Source: Gammaproteobacteria bacterium (lineage in GTDB: Bacteria > Pseudomonadota > Gammaproteobacteria > SZUA-229). Taken from it: DNA of 11,594 bases. Shown here piece by piece: positions 1-5,666 of this stretch. The stretch spans positions 1 through 11,594 of the forward strand of contig JAESSQ010000099.1 in assembly GCA_016764035.1 (NCBI GenBank), given 5' to 3'. The translations under genes and the position numbers were made by a program. The notes beneath the pieces are model-generated. The model made no database searches. It was not told where the DNA came from and saw only the letters and a list, made by a program, of their open reading frames with translations. Each line of letters starts with the position of its first letter. Position 1 is the stretch's first letter.

Positions 1-1
1 C

Positions 2-1003
2 ACCATGGTTATCATCTCGCATGACCGTCACTTCTTGAACAGTGTCTGCACCCACATGGCTGACCTTGATTACGGTGAGATCCGCATTTATCCAGGTTCT
101 TATGATGAATACATGATTGCATCGACACAGGTAACTGAACGCCTGCAATCTGAAAACGCCAAGAAAAAAGCACAGATTGCCGAACTTAAAGCGTTCGTTA
201 GTCGTTTCTCGGCGAATGCATCGAAATCAAAGCAAGCAACATCACGCGCTAAACAGATAGACAAGATAACACTGGCGGAAGTAAAACCTTCCAGCCGTAA
301 GAACCCTTATATTTATTTCGAAGAAGATAAAAAGTTGCATCGTCTGGCGCTGGAAGTACAAGGCCTGGCAAAAAGTTTTGATGATTACCTATTTGCCAAT
401 CTCGATATGATGGTCGAAGTTGGTGAACGTGTCGCCATAATTGGTCCTAACGGTGTCGGTAAAACCAGCTTATTAAGGTGCTTATACGGCAATTTAGAAG
501 CCTCGTCTGGTAGTGTGAAATGGTCTGAAAACTCTCAACTCGGCTATTATGCACAAGATCATGCTGCCGATTTCGAAAAAGATAAAACACTTTACGACTG
601 GATGAGTTACTGGGGTAAAGAAAACGATGACGAACAGTCTATCCGTGGCACCTTAGGACGATTATTATTCTCATCCGATGACATAAACAAAAAGATCAGT
701 GTCATCTCTGGTGGTGAACAAGGTCGTATGCTGTTTGGCAAATTGATGTTAGAACGAAACAACATATTATTAATGGATGAACCGACTAACCACCTCGATA
801 TGGAATCCATCGAATCACTTAACCTTGCTTTGGAAAACTTCCCGGGCACACTATTTTTCGTCAGTCACGATCGTGAGTTTGTGTCTTCATTAGCAACACG
901 AATAATAGAAATGACACCAAAAGGTTTGGTTGATTTTCGTGGCACTTATGAAGAATACCTGATTAGCCAGGGTATGGAGCATGCTAACCGCAAAGCTTCT
1001 TAG
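2..1003 (+). CDS. ybiT: ABC-F family ATPase YbiT, C-terminal part (5' end outside window)
   Basis: This is the last ~333 residues of an ABC-F protein, a soluble twin-ATPase that acts on the ribosome rather than in transport. Numbering from the ATG at position 5, the visible part opens with the H-loop of the first ATPase domain (SHDRH, 5-9), then the charged inter-domain linker (about 40-110, Lys/Ala/Ser rich), then the complete second ATPase domain: Walker A GPNGVGKT (147-154), signature SGGEQ (235-239), Walker B LLMDEP with catalytic Glu259, and H-loop SHDR (287-290). The linker and the stretch around DEPTNHLDMESIESLN match E. coli YbiT, which is about 530 residues long, so roughly 200 residues including the first Walker A and B lie upstream. 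The reading frame is open at the window edge, so the ATG at 5 is internal, not a start. No regulation is visible. The family assignment is secure; YbiT over Uup/YheS rests on remembered similarity. Confidence 0.93.
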   Translation, partial: TMVIISHDRHFLNSVCTHMADLDYGEIRIYPGSYDEYMIASTQVTERLQSENAKKKAQIAELKAFVSRFSANASKSKQATSRAKQIDKITLAEVKPSSRKNPYIYFEEDKKLHRLALEVQGLAKSFDDYLFANLDMMVEVGERVAIIGPNGVGKTSLLRCLYGNLEASSGSVKWSENSQLGYYAQDHAADFEKDKTLYDWMSYWGKENDDEQSIRGTLGRLLFSSDDINKKISVISGGEQGRMLFGKLMLERNNILLMDEPTNHLDMESIESLNLALENFPGTLFFVSHDREFVSSLATRIIEMTPKGLVDFRGTYEEYLISQGMEHANRKAS

Positions 1004-1045
1004 CACCTTCGTCTAAAAAATAATGATCCGTAGCGACACAAAAGT

Positions 1046-1074
1046 ACAGAGTAATAGCTGCAATATTACTCTGT
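1046..1074 (+). terminator. Hairpin downstream of ybiT, possible weak terminator
   Basis: A perfect 11-bp inverted repeat (ACAGAGTAATA at 1046-1056, TATTACTCTGT at 1064-1074) encloses a 7-nt loop and starts 42 nt after the ybiT stop. No run of T follows, so it is not a classical intrinsic terminator. It could be a 3'-end stabilising hairpin or a Rho-dependent end. It sits 58 nt before the next gene, which therefore may have its own promoter or be read through. Confidence 0.45.
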
Positions 1075-1132
1075 CAGTAATAGACGTATCTCTTGACGCC
1101 GCTGCGATCAATCAGTTATTGCTTTATTCGAC

Positions 1133-1606
1133 ATGAATAGCATTGCAATTTTCGTCGATGTACAAAATATCTATTACACAACACGTGATACTTTTGGTCG
1201 TCAATTTAATTATCGAAAATTCTGGAAAAAATTAACAACGCAAGGCGATATCAAAATCGCTAATGCGTACGCAATCCATCGTGGCGACGACGGGCAACAG
1301 AAATTTCAGGATGCTTTAAGACACATCGGCTTTAATGTAAAACTTAAACCCTACATCCAGCGTAGTGATGGTTCCGCTAAAGGCGACTGGGATGTCGGCA
1401 TAACCATCGACATTTTAGAAGCTGCCAAAGATGTCGACACGGTAATTTTATTATCGGGTGATGGTGATTTCGACATGCTACTGAATAAGATAAGAAAAGA
1501 TTATAAGGTTACTGCTGAAGTCTATGGTGTGGCCGCTTTAACAGCCAATTCTCTTATCCAAGCGGCCAGTGTCTTTCATGCTATCGACGATGATTTGTTA
1601 TTATAA
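1133..1606 (+). CDS. NYN domain protein, LabA/DUF88-like putative RNase
   Basis: This 157-residue soluble protein is a stand-alone NYN (PIN-like) domain. The acidic residues expected in a metal-dependent nuclease centre are in place: Asp9 and Asn12 in FVDVQNIY, Asp87 in KGDWDVGIT with Asp93 on the next turn, and the SGDGDF motif (108-113) with Asp110 and Asp112. There is no signal peptide, membrane segment or added C-terminal OST-HTH (LOTUS) domain, which some LabA relatives carry, so this is the minimal form. NYN proteins are predicted RNA nucleases; most bacterial members have no assigned substrate. The gene lies 129 nt after ybiT on the same strand and ends 30 nt from the end of convergent rlmA. 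Association with a translation ATPase and an rRNA methyltransferase could hint at RNA metabolism, but that is inference. No clear Shine-Dalgarno precedes the ATG. Confidence 0.85.
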   Translation: MNSIAIFVDVQNIYYTTRDTFGRQFNYRKFWKKLTTQGDIKIANAYAIHRGDDGQQKFQDALRHIGFNVKLKPYIQRSDGSAKGDWDVGITIDILEAAKDVDTVILLSGDGDFDMLLNKIRKDYKVTAEVYGVAALTANSLIQAASVFHAIDDDLLL

Positions 1607-1636
1607 AACCTTACTCGCATAAGTTAGACAATACAT

Positions 1637-2494
1637 CTACTGCTTTACCAACGTTTTTATATTTACGTCCACCGTTAAATCAAGTTTTTCTAAGGTAGCC
1701 GCTAATTGCTTTCCTTCTTTGCTTGCTCTAAACAAATGCGGCGTCATTATTAGTAAATTATTTATATCTTTATTGTTGATATTACCTGTTTTAAATGTAC
1801 ATTGTTGACTGTTAATAAGTGAAAAAACGTTTGTATCAAGTGCCTTACCATTTTCCGTATCGCTGGGTTTTGTTTTTTTATAAATAATTTCTCTTAACTC
1901 TTGCAAATGGTCAGGGCCAGGATCAACCAAAATCAATTTTCCACCAGGTTTTAATACCTTGTTAAAACCATCGAAACTAACAAAGCCAAATACACATAAG
2001 ATAATATCGACACTGCTTTCTACAATAGGTGGTTGCCTGTTTGTACCGACGACCCAGGTAATATCTTTATTTCTTTTTGATGATTGTATTATCGCCTCTT
2101 TAGAAATATCAAGACCCACAAGCGATAAGCTCATATCTTGAGTGCTCTGGCTTAAAGTTTTACAAAGATAATTAAGGTAATAACCCTCTCCGCAACCTGC
2201 ATCCAGTAAGCATAAGTTTGTATTACCCATAGTCAACATTTCCACCACAGCAGAAATTTTATCTGCCAGCGGTTGATAAAAACCCGAATCTAAAAAATGT
2301 GTTCTAGCGACGACCATCGCTTTACTATCACCCGGGTGTTTTGATCTTTTTTGCTGAACAGGCAATAAATTAACATAACCCTGACGAGCGATATCAAAGG
2401 TGTGACCATTAGCGCAAACCCACTGTTTATCATAGATATCGAGATTTAAACCATCGATTGGACATGCCAGGTTATTTACTTTGTTAAATTTCAA
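1637..2494 (-). CDS. rlmA: 23S rRNA (guanine-N1)-methyltransferase RlmA
   Basis: RlmA methylates N1 of a guanine in helix 35 of 23S rRNA (G745 in E. coli) with S-adenosylmethionine. The 285-residue product has the family layout: an N-terminal zinc-binding hook (about 9-45) with the typical ARQGYVNLLPVQ-KRSKHPGDS block (36-57), then a Rossmann methyltransferase domain with motif I LLDAGCGEGYY (96-106) and an acidic strand end GLDIS (127-131). In the hook, Cys11, Cys27 and His31 are present, but the fourth ligand position, Cys in E. coli (CPxC), is Asp14 here. E. coli RlmA has 269 residues, so length is normal. The start is TTG at 2494: an in-frame stop lies 4 codons upstream, no ATG exists before the hook, and AGAGAAAG precedes the codon as a Shine-Dalgarno. 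It is divergent from the His-rich gene and shares its 170-bp upstream region. Confidence 0.9.
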   Translation of the reverse strand: MKFNKVNNLACPIDGLNLDIYDKQWVCANGHTFDIARQGYVNLLPVQQKRSKHPGDSKAMVVARTHFLDSGFYQPLADKISAVVEMLTMGNTNLCLLDAGCGEGYYLNYLCKTLSQSTQDMSLSLVGLDISKEAIIQSSKRNKDITWVVGTNRQPPIVESSVDIILCVFGFVSFDGFNKVLKPGGKLILVDPGPDHLQELREIIYKKTKPSDTENGKALDTNVFSLINSQQCTFKTGNINNKDINNLLIMTPHLFRASKEGKQLAATLEKLDLTVDVNIKTLVKQ

Positions 2495-2529
2495 AAACTT
2501 TCTCTAAATAATATTAATCACACGCAATC

Positions 2530-2565
2530 TCGTTCAGCTTCCGTTCAGCCCGTTAACGGTACATT
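2530..2565 (+). promoter_or_regulatory. PhoP-like box and -10 element before the His-rich gene
   Basis: Two perfect copies of CGTTCAGC lie at 2531-2538 and 2542-2549, an 11-bp period that places both half-sites on one face of the helix, as expected for a dimeric OmpR/PhoP-type regulator. A -10-like hexamer TACATT (2560-2565) begins 12 nt after the second CGTTCA, so the box would replace the -35 element. The layout parallels the enterobacterial PhoP box, (G/T)GTTTA-N5-(G/T)GTTTA, with C replacing one T. The same element occurs at 5588-5606. Predicted transcription start is near 2572. The box also lies 37-55 bp upstream of the divergent rlmA start, so it could affect that gene too. Binding by the PhoP-type regulator encoded at 3534 is inferred. 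Confidence 0.7.
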
Positions 2566-2570
2566 ACAAC

Positions 2571-2633
2571 CATCGGATAAGCCGATGCCTTGTTTCATAA
2601 GAATCAAGACCAAGTTTACTAACAAATATTTGT
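2571..2633 (+). promoter_or_regulatory. Structured leader of the His-rich gene
   Basis: Between the predicted transcription start (~2572) and the ATG at 2665 lies a leader of about 93 nt. It contains a 6-bp GC-rich hairpin (CATCGG 2571-2576, loop ATAAG, CCGATG 2582-2587) at or next to the predicted 5' end and a perfect 12-bp palindrome ACAAATATTTGT (2622-2633). A TTTGTAAA repeat occurs at 2629 and 2642. These may affect mRNA stability or bind another regulator; the sequence is AT-rich enough that the palindrome could be chance. Confidence 0.3.
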
Positions 2634-2664
2634 AAACAACTTTTGTAAAATATGGAGAATAAAC

Positions 2665-3135
2665 ATGAATAATTTAACAAGCTTAAAATCTATACTTAAG
2701 GCCCTGCCCTTAATCAGCGTACTTGCTGTGACATTAACTTTAACACCAACGCTTAGTATGGCAAATGATAATAATCGTGGCCATCAAAGCAGCGGCCATT
2801 CCTACGACCGTGGTAAATCACATACGAAAGATTATCGTCACAATAATAAACATGCATATAAAAATAATGATCGATCACGTGGTAAGCACCATAATCGTTA
2901 TGAAAGAGGTTCAAAATCTCACCATAATAAATGGAATACGCATGCAAATAATCACCGCTATAACAGACACGGTCACCATACGTATAGAAACAATTATCGT
3001 CATGGCTACCGCGGTCATAATCAATCATATTACAGAGTCAATAATCATCACAACAATCATTTCTTAAATCTGGACAGATTGAGATTTATGATTGGTTTAC
3101 ATACTAATAATTTCGATATCAGTTTTCATGACTAA
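2665..3135 (+). CDS. Secreted His/Asn-rich protein, putative PhoP target
   Basis: I do not recognise a named family. The 156-residue product has a clear Sec signal peptide (positive N-region, hydrophobic core about 13-30, likely cleavage after SMA at 33). The mature part of about 123 residues contains by my count 21 His, about 23 Asn, 15 Arg and 10 Tyr and no Cys, in a low-complexity basic body with many HH, NN and YR pairs. The last ~20 residues differ: they alternate hydrophobic and polar residues (LRFMIGLHTNNFDISFHD), suggesting a short folded or conserved tail. Such a composition suits periplasmic or secreted binding of metal ions (Zn, Ni, Cu) or of polyanions; neither is proven. GGAG at 2654-2657 is a good Shine-Dalgarno and fixes the start. 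The upstream box links it to the neighbouring PhoP/PhoQ-type system. Frames overlapping it on both strands look like shadows of its repetitive codons. Confidence 0.85.
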   Translation: MNNLTSLKSILKALPLISVLAVTLTLTPTLSMANDNNRGHQSSGHSYDRGKSHTKDYRHNNKHAYKNNDRSRGKHHNRYERGSKSHHNKWNTHANNHRYNRHGHHTYRNNYRHGYRGHNQSYYRVNNHHNNHFLNLDRLRFMIGLHTNNFDISFHD

Positions 3136-3144
3136 TCGTAGGCT

Positions 3145-3180
3145 ATGAAGCCAGATACTCTCCTGTTTATCTGGCTTCAT
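3145..3180 (+). terminator. Perfect 13-bp hairpin after the His-rich gene
   Basis: ATGAAGCCAGATA (3145-3157) and TATCTGGCTTCAT (3168-3180) form a perfect 13-bp stem with a 10-nt loop, starting 10 nt after the stop codon. The stem is stable but no T-run follows on the plus strand, so termination may be partial or Rho-assisted. It separates the His-rich gene from the PepSY-phoP-phoQ cluster and could set how much of that transcript reads into the regulators. Confidence 0.55.
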
Positions 3181-3260
3181 ATGGTGAAATTTCGTGCATA
3201 CGTGTAAGCTGCAAAGTTACAAACATCTACTTTATCGAATACTTAATAGATTGCCGTGCC

Positions 3261-3512
3261 ATGAAAACAATTTTCAGCTCACTTATCTTTGTACTGGTTT
3301 TATTACTCAATACCAACTTACTGGCTGCGCCTGCTGCAATCAGTAAACAGCAAGCCGTTAATATTGCTACACAGGCGCATCCGGGTCGTGTACTGGCCGT
3401 TAAGCGTAAAAATGATAGCTTTAGCGTAAAAACACTAAGCAAGAGTGGCAAAGTGCGGACTATTTTTATTGATGCGAAAACTGGAAAAATTCGCAACGGT
3501 AAAAATGATTAA
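3261..3512 (+). CDS. Small periplasmic PepSY-domain protein
   Basis: The 83-residue product has a signal peptide (hydrophobic core 5-20, cleavage probably after LLA at 22) and one PepSY domain filling the rest: helix ISKQQAVNIATQAHPG (27-42), then strands VLAVKRKN, FSVKTLSKSG and KVRTIFIDAKTGKI, the last with the usual D-x-x-T-G-K turn. PepSY domains occur in protease propeptides and in small periplasmic proteins, often next to two-component genes; they are thought to inhibit or bind partners in the envelope. The gene ends 21 nt before the response regulator gene and is probably co-transcribed, so a role as an accessory modulator of the sensor kinase is a reasonable inference, functionally comparable to MgrB in enterobacteria but unrelated in sequence. 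No strong Shine-Dalgarno precedes the ATG; the start is chosen because it gives a complete signal peptide. Confidence 0.85.
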   Translation: MKTIFSSLIFVLVLLLNTNLLAAPAAISKQQAVNIATQAHPGRVLAVKRKNDSFSVKTLSKSGKVRTIFIDAKTGKIRNGKND

Positions 3513-3533
3513 TAACCAATCAAGAAATTAATC

Positions 3534-4214
3534 ATGCGTATATTAGTCATCGAAGATGAACCGGCTCTACTCACCGATATTAGAGCAGGTCTGGAAGCTG
3601 AAAGTTACATCGTAGATACCAGTGCTGATGGTGAGGAAGGCTTTTTCTTTGCCACAGAGTATCCTCTGGATGCCGCTATTATTGATATTGGCTTACCGGG
3701 AATGTCTGGCATAGAGATAATAAAAACATTACGTCAACAAGGCAGCACCCTACCCATATTGATATTAACCGCACGTAGCCGCTGGCAGGAAAAAGTCGAA
3801 GGCCTGGAAGCCGGCGCCGATGACTATCTGGTTAAGCCATTTCAAATGGAAGAATTGATGGCGCGGATTAAAGCCTTGTTACGACGTGCGAGCGGGTCCG
3901 CGACAAGCGAACTTCGTTGTGGTTGTATCACCCTCAACCTAAACACTCAGCAAGTACTTCTTCATGACAACATTATCGATGTAACGGCTTTCGAATATCG
4001 AATGCTTGAATACCTTATGCGACATGCCAGTGAAGCGGTATCAAAATCATTGCTTGCCGATTATCTTTACCCGCATGACGATGATCGTGACAGCAACGTT
4101 ATCGAAGTTTTAATTGGGCGTTTACGTAAAAAGCTGGATCCGGACGGCAGCCTTCAACCGATAGAAACGTTGCGTAACCGAGGTTACCGTTTCACTTTAT
4201 GTGATAACGATTAA
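3534..4214 (+). CDS. phoP: PhoP-type response regulator (OmpR family)
   Basis: A 226-residue DNA-binding response regulator. The receiver domain (1-118) has the acidic pocket Glu7-Asp8, phospho-acceptor Asp51 (IIDIGLPG), Thr79 and Lys101 (LVKPF). The winged-helix domain (about 127-223) carries the recognition helix about 185-200, with the VLIGRLRKK run. Similarity to E. coli PhoP (223 residues) is strong in the stretch from LPILILTAR through AGADDYLVKPF and in the recognition helix, which supports binding to a PhoP-like 11-bp-period direct repeat. Two such repeats (2531-2549, 5588-5606) flank this cluster. The gene is 21 nt after the PepSY gene and 9 nt before the kinase gene, so the three probably form one operon. 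I see no such repeat immediately upstream of the operon itself. QseB- or PmrA-like paralogues are the main alternative identity, but the PhoP-like kinase partner argues against that. Confidence 0.9.
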   Translation: MRILVIEDEPALLTDIRAGLEAESYIVDTSADGEEGFFFATEYPLDAAIIDIGLPGMSGIEIIKTLRQQGSTLPILILTARSRWQEKVEGLEAGADDYLVKPFQMEELMARIKALLRRASGSATSELRCGCITLNLNTQQVLLHDNIIDVTAFEYRMLEYLMRHASEAVSKSLLADYLYPHDDDRDSNVIEVLIGRLRKKLDPDGSLQPIETLRNRGYRFTLCDND

Positions 4215-4223
4215 ACTTAGCAA

Positions 4224-5537
4224 ATGACACTAAATCGCCGAATCATATTAAGTGCAACATTGGTCCTGGTTGTTTTTATTAGCCTAACCGCCCTAACGCT
4301 CGAACGCGCTTTTGTCGACAGTAATGAAAGCGCCTTACGCGACACCTTGACCAGTCAACTGTACGTATTGATGGCCGTTGCTGAGGTCGAAAACAAACAA
4401 TTACGCATGCCCTCCGATGAGCTTGATGCTTTATTAGGTCTGCCCAGTTCAGGTATCTATGCTTTTATTACTGACAGCAACAGCAAGGTGATGTGGCAAT
4501 CATCATCCGCGCTAGGCGTAAAGCCACCAATGCCTGTCGCTTTACCTGGCGGTGAAAAACAATTTACTAAAAATCGCATCAATAAAAGTGATTATTACAG
4601 CTTCGCCTATGGTGTTGACTGGTCAGCAGCGGATACAGACATAGCACTAACCTTTACCATCACCACCGACATGCAATCTTTTGATAAACAAATAAATAAA
4701 TACCGTAAAACCTTATGGAGCTGGTTGGTGGCAATGGCTATATTATTACTGATTAGCCAGGCCATAATACTGCGTTGGGGATTATCGCCGCTGCGCAAAG
4801 TTGGCGAAGAACTCAGTCGAATCGAAGCCGGTGAACAGCAACAGATTGAAGACCGCTACCCTCAGGAAATTGAGCAGCTTAGCGATAACATCAACATTTT
4901 ACTGACCCAGGAACGCGAACAAAAAACGCGTTACCGAAACGCTTTAGGTGACCTTGCGCATAGCCTAAAAACGCCACTGGCCGTTATGCAAAGCTCGATC
5001 GATAGAAATAAAACAAAAGACAAAACAATGCCCGAGCAAATTTCGCGCATGAATTCTATCGTGGAATACCAACTGCAACGAGCTGCCACGGCAGGTTCTT
5101 CCCCTATAGGTACATCGGTTGCTGTTAACCCCGTCGTCACCCGTATGCTGGATTCTTTAAACAAGGTTTATCGAGATAGAAACATAAAGTGCAATGTAGA
5201 TGTCGATAAGTCAGTTCGCTTTAAAGGCGATGAAGGTGACTTGATGGAAGTGCTGGGTAATCTTCTTGATAATGCCTTCAAATGGGCACATCAACAGATC
5301 GATATCCAGATCGAACCCTGTGGCAAACAGATTCAGATAATCATCAGTGATGATGGACCGGGTATCTCACCTGAAAAAATAAACGACTTACTTAAACGCG
5401 GTGTGCGCGCAGATCAGGCCACAGCTGGACACGGTATTGGCCTGTCAATTGTGAATAATATCGTGATTGCCTACCACGGCACTCTAGATATAAAACCATC
5501 AACGCTGGGTGGTATCAGCATCAATCTAACTTTATAG
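4224..5537 (+). CDS. phoQ: PhoQ-type sensor histidine kinase
   Basis: A 437-residue inner-membrane kinase, partner of the regulator encoded 9 nt upstream. Order: transmembrane helix 1 (about 8-27), periplasmic sensor (about 28-162), transmembrane helix 2 (about 163-184), HAMP-like linker (185-235), H-box LAHSLKTPLA with phospho-acceptor His246, then the ATPase domain with N-box NLLDN (346-350), G1 DDGPG (376-380) and G2 GHGIGL (402-407). The H-box and the stretch EVLGNLLDNAFK resemble PhoQ (E. coli: DLTHSLKTPLA, EVMGNVLDNACK). E. coli PhoQ has 486 residues. The periplasmic part is similar in layout but lacks the run of acidic residues (EDDDDAE) that binds Mg2+ at the membrane face in E. coli; only scattered acids such as Asp132, Asp137 and Asp139 are seen. 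The signal may therefore differ (cations, pH, peptides, or the PepSY protein). Confidence 0.9.
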   Translation: MTLNRRIILSATLVLVVFISLTALTLERAFVDSNESALRDTLTSQLYVLMAVAEVENKQLRMPSDELDALLGLPSSGIYAFITDSNSKVMWQSSSALGVKPPMPVALPGGEKQFTKNRINKSDYYSFAYGVDWSAADTDIALTFTITTDMQSFDKQINKYRKTLWSWLVAMAILLLISQAIILRWGLSPLRKVGEELSRIEAGEQQQIEDRYPQEIEQLSDNINILLTQEREQKTRYRNALGDLAHSLKTPLAVMQSSIDRNKTKDKTMPEQISRMNSIVEYQLQRAATAGSSPIGTSVAVNPVVTRMLDSLNKVYRDRNIKCNVDVDKSVRFKGDEGDLMEVLGNLLDNAFKWAHQQIDIQIEPCGKQIQIIISDDGPGISPEKINDLLKRGVRADQATAGHGIGLSIVNNIVIAYHGTLDIKPSTLGGISINLTL

Positions 5538-5586
5538 CTTCCCTCTTCCTCTCATTCTCCGTTAAAAAAACTTAAATCTCTTTGAC

Positions 5587-5622
5587 TCGTTCAGCAGTCG
5601 TTCAGCTGTGTAATGCTGAAAT
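5587..5622 (+). promoter_or_regulatory. PhoP-like box and -10 element before the anchored-protein gene
   Basis: CGTTCAGC repeats at 5588-5595 and 5599-5606, again 11 bp apart; with the flanking CT the element matches the one at 2529-2549 except in the 3-nt spacer. TGAAAT (5617-5622) starts 12 nt after the second CGTTCA, the same geometry as the first box, giving a predicted start near 5629. TAATGC at 5611 is an alternative -10. The box is 50 nt after the phoQ stop, so the downstream gene has its own promoter rather than depending on readthrough. Confidence 0.7.
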
Positions 5623-5660
5623 ACACCTGTATTAAAAATACCAATTGATAAATACAGGAG
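5620..5660 (+). promoter_or_regulatory. Leader inverted repeats covering the Shine-Dalgarno
   Basis: CCTGTATT (5626-5633) is the exact reverse complement of AATACAGG (5651-5658), an 8-bp stem with a 17-nt loop. Its 3' arm contains most of the Shine-Dalgarno AGGAG (5656-5660) of the gene starting at 5667. The 5' arm also forms a nearer palindrome, AATACA-CC-TGTATT (5620-5633), which could be an operator instead. Whether the RNA stem forms depends on the true start: a start near 5629 would remove the first three bases of the 5' arm. Confidence 0.35.
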
Positions 5661-5666
5661 ACAATT

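Noticed and set aside
133..141. Single CTGAAC/GTTCAG sites elsewhere (e.g. 133, 2354, 5847, 10491) as further PhoP boxes
   Set aside because: They are isolated half-sites inside genes without a partner 11 bp away.
2753..3067. Long open frames overlapping the His-rich gene on both strands (e.g. 2765-3067 plus, 2753-3028 minus)
   Set aside because: They arise from the repetitive CAT/AAT/CGT codons of the real gene; the plus-strand one is an Ile/Thr run, the minus-strand one a Tyr/Asp/His run, and neither has a ribosome site.
3227..3496. Minus-strand open frame of 89 residues opposite the PepSY gene
   Set aside because: The plus-strand PepSY protein has a full signal peptide and domain and sits in the operon; the opposite frame has none of this.
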